The notes under the pieces were generated by a model. It had not been told where the DNA came from. It did no database searches and saw nothing but the letters and a program-made list of their open reading frames with translations. This document shows, piece by piece, positions 18,661 through 22,759 of a stretch of 22,759 bases of DNA. The position numbers and the translations under genes were made by a program. The number at the start of each line of letters is the position of its first letter. Position 1 is the first letter of the stretch. The DNA is from Sphacelaria rigidula (taxonomy: Eukaryota; Phaeophyceae; Sphacelariales), in NCBI GenBank assembly GCA_964200075.2, contig CAXNAA020000312.1:1-22759 (forward strand), written 5' to 3'.

Positions 18661-18703
18661 CTGTTGAGGGTCAGCAGCATGCGGAGGGATACAGGGTTAC
18701 AAC

Positions 18704-19046
18704 CTAAATCGGTAGTAGCGCAGGGGAGGGTGTCGTCACAGCCTGAGAGTACAGTTTACCTCTTTTCCCGACTATAGTCCAAGCGGTCTGACTATTTTGC
18801 TCTGCCTTACTTGCAGATGGCTCCGTGACAACCAATCCTGACAAACTCTTGGCCAAGGCCTCATCTTTTTCCAACCTTACTGCTGCTTGTTTACGTCTAC
18901 GAGCCGCCGCTCGAAGTTCCGCTTGGTACAGTACCAGAGCGAGAGCTTCATCACCTTCCGTATCTGAACCGGCGGGTGAAATGACTTGCCGGGAAGGGAC
19001 CAACTGTACTTGAGATAGAGAGACATCCCTACCCATGTTTTCTAGA
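18704..19046 (-). CDS. N-terminal polyprotein segment with paired DEALA helices
   Basis: The frame changes at an A7 run near 19062 and continues as NARVSEADLENMGRDVSLSQ. Two short helices with similar starts follow: DEALALVLYQAEL and DEALAKSLSGLVV (18836-18952), with a basic AAARRRKQAAVRLEK link. They faintly resemble ubiquitin-interacting motifs (acidic start, conserved Ala and Ser). The segment ends at TAG 18704-18706 with another frame change just after it. Confidence 0.5.
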
Positions 19047-20657
19047 TCAGCTTCTGAAACACGGGCATTTTTTTATCATGGTTTCTACATCTGTGACCCT
19101 GGTTTCTGTCTGTACAGCCTGAATAGTAGTATATACACACCCGGGTGCCGCTACAGTAGTGCACGGACGCCGATCATCATTTGCATCGATGCCCACCACT
19201 CGGCAACGATCCTCATATGATGGTGAGCCCAACATTTGCCGAACATTGTCCAACACATCGTCTATCGCTGTCCCCTGGTGCTCTACTTCTACCGTGGTGT
19301 TAACCATAGGTGCACCTGGTTCAACTTCAACCGTACTGGGTTTCTATACCTCAACTGCCGTAGGAGCCGGAGTATCCGAAGGGCCTGCAGGGTTGCCAGC
19401 CCGGGTCTCTTCGGGACGTGAAGTGTGAGGTACCATCACCCCCTGCACTCCCACCTCTGAGGATTCCCTAGACTTCCCCTTAACTACCTTGCGATCCTCC
19501 GTGTCTGTGGGCGGGAGGACAGTACCAGCAATAGACATGGCGTTCATGGTCACTACAAGTTCCGAGGATGAATCGCGTGGTTGTGTGAGCAAATGAGATT
19601 GACTATCCGACTGACCGGTAGTGGCCTGCGGTCTACCTTCTGAACCGCACGTTATCTAATATATTACTGGTGCAGCGCGTACCTCCGACATCCGACTATC
19701 GTGCCGCTGGGCATCCACCCGCTCGTTGTCTTCCGTGATATCATCGCCCAGTTCAATTTCTGACAGGACTGAACGCAACTTGGATTCTGTTTTATGCGGC
19801 ATGATAATTTGTTGAATTACCCCGGATACATTTGATCGTGAACTACCTTGCTCAACATCGGGCGTGGACAGACGAGGTGCAAATTCACTAGCAGATGAAC
19901 TCGAGTATGAACAAATTTCGTTGTTCTGCTCGAGGTTGATGTCACGCTCATTGTGATTTCGGGACAATGGCGCGAGAGTATCCAATCTTCTTTCAACACT
20001 ATTGAGATATCGCGTACGATTCTCCGCGGGCTCATCCTTTACATCACTGGACACCTGCGAAATGTCATCCTCATGGCATGGTGTAGGGGGCAAATCACTA
20101 CTGGTTTTTTCAGGGGGCGAGGAAACCAACTCTGCATCACTTCTATTCCGTACCACCCTGTCAACAACATCAACTGGAGTGCGCTCGGTATCTTCGCCGG
20201 TCACGCTTTCTACACATTTCCTGTTGTGTTCTACTTGGGGTGCAAGATCCAAACTTTGAACGTGGGTGTCTCTCACCCCAACAGTGTCCCTCACGGACCC
20301 AGCGTTTCCTACCTGAGGCGAAATATCCACAATGTCATGTGAAGTGCCCCGCGAGCAGGTCATGTTCTATACTTCAGGGAGGGGACGTGCTAGCTGAACC
20401 TGATTCGTTACACCCCTTTCCCCCACACTTGTGGACACTGCATTTGCTAAAAGTCTCGGCCCCTCGTTCGACACACTCTCAACTGACTTCGTCTGTACCT
20501 CTTCATCTTGTACGGCTAACATTTCGGATGCAACTGTCACTCGGTCTAAACTACCTGTGGGTGGATACAACTCATCGTCTGCTTTCTTCTGGGCTCTGGT
20601 ACGTACACCACTTGAAAAACTCGCAACGCTGTTCGAACGGCTTCTCTTACCGGACAT
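19047..20657 (-). CDS. Start of the polyprotein: acidic, Ser/Thr-rich N-terminal region
   Basis: The first ATG of the element's coding path is at 20655-20657, only 52 bases after the 5' LTR, and opens MSGKRSRSNSVASFSSGVRT. One frame then continues for about 1.6 kb with just three breaks, all TAG (20367, 19656, 19344) and no frameshift. Composition is disordered and acidic (PPEKTSSDLPPTPCHEDDIS, CSYSSSSASEFAPRL), with repeated VEV-type segments near 19300-19350. No homology was recognised. Position and length make it an N-terminal extension of gag; a separate upstream ORF is possible if one of the TAG codons is a real stop. Confidence 0.55.
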
Positions 20658-20690
20658 CTCTGAAGTTACGCTGCTGTCTTCACCCCTGTG

Positions 20691-20708
20691 GACTACCGTC
20701 GATCGCCA
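20691..20708 (-). other. Putative tRNA primer-binding site
   Basis: On the element strand, one base after the 5' LTR end (CTGACA), the sequence reads TGGCGATCGACGGTAG. It starts with the TGG that pairs with a tRNA 3' CCA, at the right place for a primer-binding site. I could not assign the tRNA. Confidence 0.6.
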
Positions 20709-20709
20709 G

Positions 20710-21471
20710 TGTCAGGAGACGACCTTGCGCTCAGATCTCCGACAAAGGTTCAATCGCTGTTATGGGGCTGAGGTGGTGCGATTCGCAGAACCTCGAAGTG
20801 ATGAAACGTGTAGAGTCCCAAAAATTTGTCGAAAGGTGATTTGTTGCCACTTGTATTGATTCTTTTTGCTACGATACTGGAAGGCCCCAGAAATCAACAC
20901 AAAACCAATCTATACCCGGAAAACAGACCGAAACTTGACCTAAAACTGCAGAACAAAGCTGTTGCTGAGACTGAGAGATGGATGCAGAACGAAGTGATCA
21001 TCAGGGGGGTTTGCGTCGATGCTCGAGTGCACCCCGCTAGCCTTTGATCCTTTTGTTCTTGCTCACGCACTTGAACCCAAATCTGTGACTTTACCTTTCA
21101 AAGAATCGTTCTACTCGGGAGTACCCCACAGGTTTTCATCCTTTATCTACCCTCAACACACAAAAGCTCCCAATATCGTATCTTGCTTTGTTGTATTTTC
21201 TGAGATAAACTCCAGATTCCCAAGTGTGCTACTCCGTCTACAAGTTTTCTTGACTTTTGAACAACTCAACTTCGAATATATCTCCCCACTTGTGTGCAAA
21301 CCTCAACTTGTGGCTCACAATGCCTAGAAACACTATAGCATAATCCCTGTACCCCGGACTAGAGCTATTTTAAGTTGTTTTACCCCGGTTCCCATACGCA
21401 CTCATCTTACTTTTACCCGTAGAACTGGTTCGGCACGAAACCATAAAGCCTCCGAGAGTTTGGCTCACCAC
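20710..21471 (-). repeat. 5' LTR of the retrotransposon (762 bp)
   Basis: Pairs with 8820-9566 at about 96.6% identity over aligned bases. It has 15 extra bases around 20790-20805 (CCTCGAAGTGATG region) and two single-base length differences. As the 5' LTR it should carry the promoter, but no unambiguous TATA box is conserved in both copies. Confidence 0.95.
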
Positions 21472-21476
21472 GTGAA
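21472..21476. repeat. Target-site duplication GTGAA (right)
   Basis: Matches 8815-8819 and follows the last LTR base directly. Confidence 0.92.
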
Positions 21477-21550
21477 TGTCACGCCGGTTAAAAAACGATG
21501 CCACTCTCAATTGCGTCTTCAACTCTCAATTTCACGAAAACATTGTTCAT
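21477..21550 (-). repeat. Copy B of the dispersed repeat, right half
   Basis: Matches 6618-6691 in reverse complement over 74 bases with about five substitutions and no gaps. It continues the sequence interrupted at 8819. Confidence 0.93.
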
Positions 21551-22050
21551 AAACCCGGCTCAACCCCATTACACACACGAGTCTTGCAGTGTTTTCAAAA
21601 ACACATGCACGAGTGCACTCGTTTCGACGAGCAATGACTCGTCCGACGTTTGGAATATTTACGGGAAAGACGGCCAGATTCTTGCTCGCCCCCTTCCCAG
21701 TTTCCTCCCGCCCGTTCCTGCCCCTTCAAGGTAAAATCGTTGACGAAGACATGACGCGAGGGGACGGGGGGGTGGGGGAGCTTAATTCCAAGGGAAATAG
21801 TCTCAAACGCACGTCTGGGGTGGTGTTTTGAATGTATATGTGTTTTGTAGACGTGCGTTCGCGTACGCGAGGTTCATGCGATGTCTTTCTGTCTGTCTGT
21901 CTCTGTCTGCCTCTGGCTCTCCCCGTTGCTCAATCACGGCTCCACTCAATCAAGTCCTATCTAAATAGTGCACACATTCCATGCTTTTTTAAGGCCTCGG
22001 CAAAACCATTGCAGAATTTCTTGGCCCCTTCTAAAATGTGAATCATTGCA
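21551..22050. other. No recognised gene
   Basis: This has G-rich runs near 21763-21778, a short TGTC tandem near 21885-21905 and small palindromes near 21610-21645 (CGAGTGCACTCG). No credible coding sequence was seen. Confidence 0.5.
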
Positions 22051-22152
22051 GATACCACTGAGCTGAACATGCAGTCAGCGCTGACGGTTTGGCTCAGCGG
22101 TATCTGTGACATCTTGACAAGAGCTAATGATCCCGGGCGTCGATAACTCCCA
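22051..22152. repeat. Head-to-head tRNA-like modules, locus 1
   Basis: GATACCACTGAGCTGAA (22051-22067) and TTTGGCTCAGCGGTATC (22088-22104) are inverted copies with three mismatches around a 12-base perfect palindrome GTCAGCGCTGAC (22074-22085). Each arm, read outward, is a good tRNA A box (AGCTCAGTGGTATC on the minus strand, GGCTCAGCGGTATC on the plus). A degenerate B-box-like GGGCGTCGATAACTCCC (22136-22152) follows on the plus side. Probably SINE-derived rather than tRNA genes. Confidence 0.55.
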
Positions 22153-22354
22153 CGATGATTCTTTTTCATCAGTCATTTCTAGAAGAATGCACGGAAAATC
22201 GATCTACGCAACGGTGAGTATGCATCGCTCTCAACGAGAAGGAGCATAGATATCCTGCTTATATTGTCGATGCGAGCGGGGGTGGCGCTGATTAGAGGAG
22301 GCAGCAATCCTGGGGTGAACACCCGGATCCAATCAAGGACCCCGTGATAAGTGT
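22153..22354. other. Spacer between the two tRNA-like loci
   Basis: No gene was seen. On the minus strand, GGGTGTTCACCCC (about 22311-22323) sits where a B box of the left-facing module of locus 2 would be, but it is not a consensus match. Confidence 0.35.
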
Positions 22355-22440
22355 TTGTTAAGATGTCGCAAATACCCCTCACTGAGGTAAATAGTCAGCG
22401 CTGAAGCTGACCATTCAGCTCAATGGTATCGGTGACACTC
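22355..22440. repeat. Head-to-head tRNA-like modules, locus 2
   Basis: The palindromic core TCAGCGCTGA (22395-22404) of locus 1 recurs here. To the right is TTCAGCTCAATGGTATCGGTGACAC. To the left, on the minus strand, TTTACCTCAGTG...GGTATTTGCGACATCTT parallels GGTATCTGTGACATCTT of locus 1. It is therefore a second, more diverged copy of the same inverted arrangement about 320 bp away. Confidence 0.5.
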
Positions 22441-22694
22441 TCACATCCGATATCTTACTGGGTCATTGTCTTTCCACCGCTACCATTCAGGCATTAGGAG
22501 CACAAGGTAGGTCTCGCTTCAGAGTAACGGGGTCGATCTTCCGTCGAAGAAATAAAAAATCAAGAAATGTTCAAAAATTTTTCAAAGTTGAACACGGCTC
22601 CCCAAAGGAATTTCACGAAGTATAATTTACCTTACTGCGGTGAACCATGTTCTGCATCGCCACATTGAAGAAAACCATCCCATTTTCGCGACTG
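22441..22694. other. No recognised gene
   Basis: Short, A/T-leaning sequence with no coding frame or repeat that I can define, up to the dispersed repeat at the right edge. Confidence 0.4.
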
Positions 22695-22759
22695 GGAAAG
22701 GGACTGCTGAACCCCTCTCGCGATAAAAAATAAAGGCAAGCACCGCAGAAGGAAGGTGG
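22695..22759 (+). repeat. Dispersed 65 bp repeat, right copy, cut by the window end
   Basis: Matches 7333-7399 in the same orientation (GGACTGCTGAACCCC, AAGGCAAGC, CCGCAGAAGGAAG). It runs to the last base of the window, so its true end is unknown. Confidence 0.85.

Larger units (their letters stand above)
8820..21471 (-). mobile_element. Ty3/gypsy LTR retrotransposon, 12.65 kb, degenerate
   Basis: The element is bounded by near-identical 747 and 762 bp direct repeats and a GTGAA duplication. On the minus strand it contains gag (capsid-like, CCHC), protease (DTGS), RT (YIDD), RNase H and integrase (D,D35E) in the gag-PR-RT-RH-IN order that defines Ty3/gypsy. It ends in a chromodomain-like segment and an extra tail. 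The coding path uses all three minus frames and contains about 15 in-frame stops and about a dozen frameshifts, several at short homopolymers, so this copy is not autonomous as sequenced. The LTRs differ at roughly 25 of 745 aligned positions (14 transitions, 11 transversions, my count) plus indels of 15, 1 and 1 bases. Unusual points are the total length and the roughly 2.7 kb of coding sequence before the capsid. Confidence 0.96.

Noticed and set aside
8820-21471. Repeat-induced point mutation (fungal RIP) as the cause of the TAA/TAG stops
   Set aside because: The LTR pair shows 14 transitions and 11 transversions by my count, not the nearly pure C-to-T pattern of RIP.

Overview
This is eukaryotic nuclear DNA, dominated by transposable elements, with one recognisable host gene fragment. 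There are no bacterial-type operons, and the host coding blocks are short exons bounded by GT..AG introns. From memory, the closest look-alikes of the retroelement proteins are Ty3/gypsy-type pol proteins of stramenopiles (brown algae, oomycetes) and some red algae. An algal or stramenopile genome is therefore my best guess; this is inference and was not searched.

Layout. (1) 800-1931, plus strand: exons of a gene for an RPA-interacting-protein (RPAIN) type zinc-finger protein. Only its C-terminal half is visible. A tRNA-like relic and a 7 x 8 bp tandem repeat follow. (2) 1996-4290: no recognised gene, but an inverted-repeat (foldback) structure at 3159-3542 with C/G tracts. (3) 4293-5564, plus strand: a decayed 3' part of a Ty3/gypsy pol (end of integrase core, integrase C-terminus, chromodomain-like part, tail). 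Downstream are a 35 bp duplication and four small hairpins. (4) 6618-6821: a repeat copy in inverted relation to the sequence into which the large element inserted. (5) 7100-7536: a second inverted repeat with a tRNA-like relic in its loop. (6) 8820-21471, minus strand: a 12.65 kb Ty3/gypsy LTR retrotransposon with 747 and 762 bp LTRs and a GTGAA target-site duplication. (7) 21553-22759: flanking repeats, including two head-to-head pairs of tRNA-like A boxes.

The large element reads right to left: 5' LTR, primer-binding site, ATG at 20657, about 2.7 kb of unrecognised, Ser-, acid- and coiled-coil-rich N-terminal region, capsid-like gag with a CCHC knuckle, retropepsin (DTGS), reverse transcriptase (YIDD), RNase H, integrase (HHCC zinc part, D,D35E core), chromodomain-like segment, a tail that may be an SH3/Tudor-like fold, and a TGA at 9900. 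The parts lie along one interrupted path through all three minus frames, which suggests one very long gag-pol polyprotein, now broken by about 15 in-frame stops and about a dozen frameshifts. The LTRs differ at about 25 of 745 positions plus three indels (counted by eye), so it is not a fresh insertion.

Points worth a second look: the uninserted copy of the target within the same window, which independently fixes the element boundaries; the strong skew of in-frame stops to TAA/TAG over TGA; the very long N-terminal extension; the conserved post-chromodomain tail in two unrelated copies; and the head-to-head tRNA-like promoters near the right end. I found no clearly new defence or biosynthetic system.
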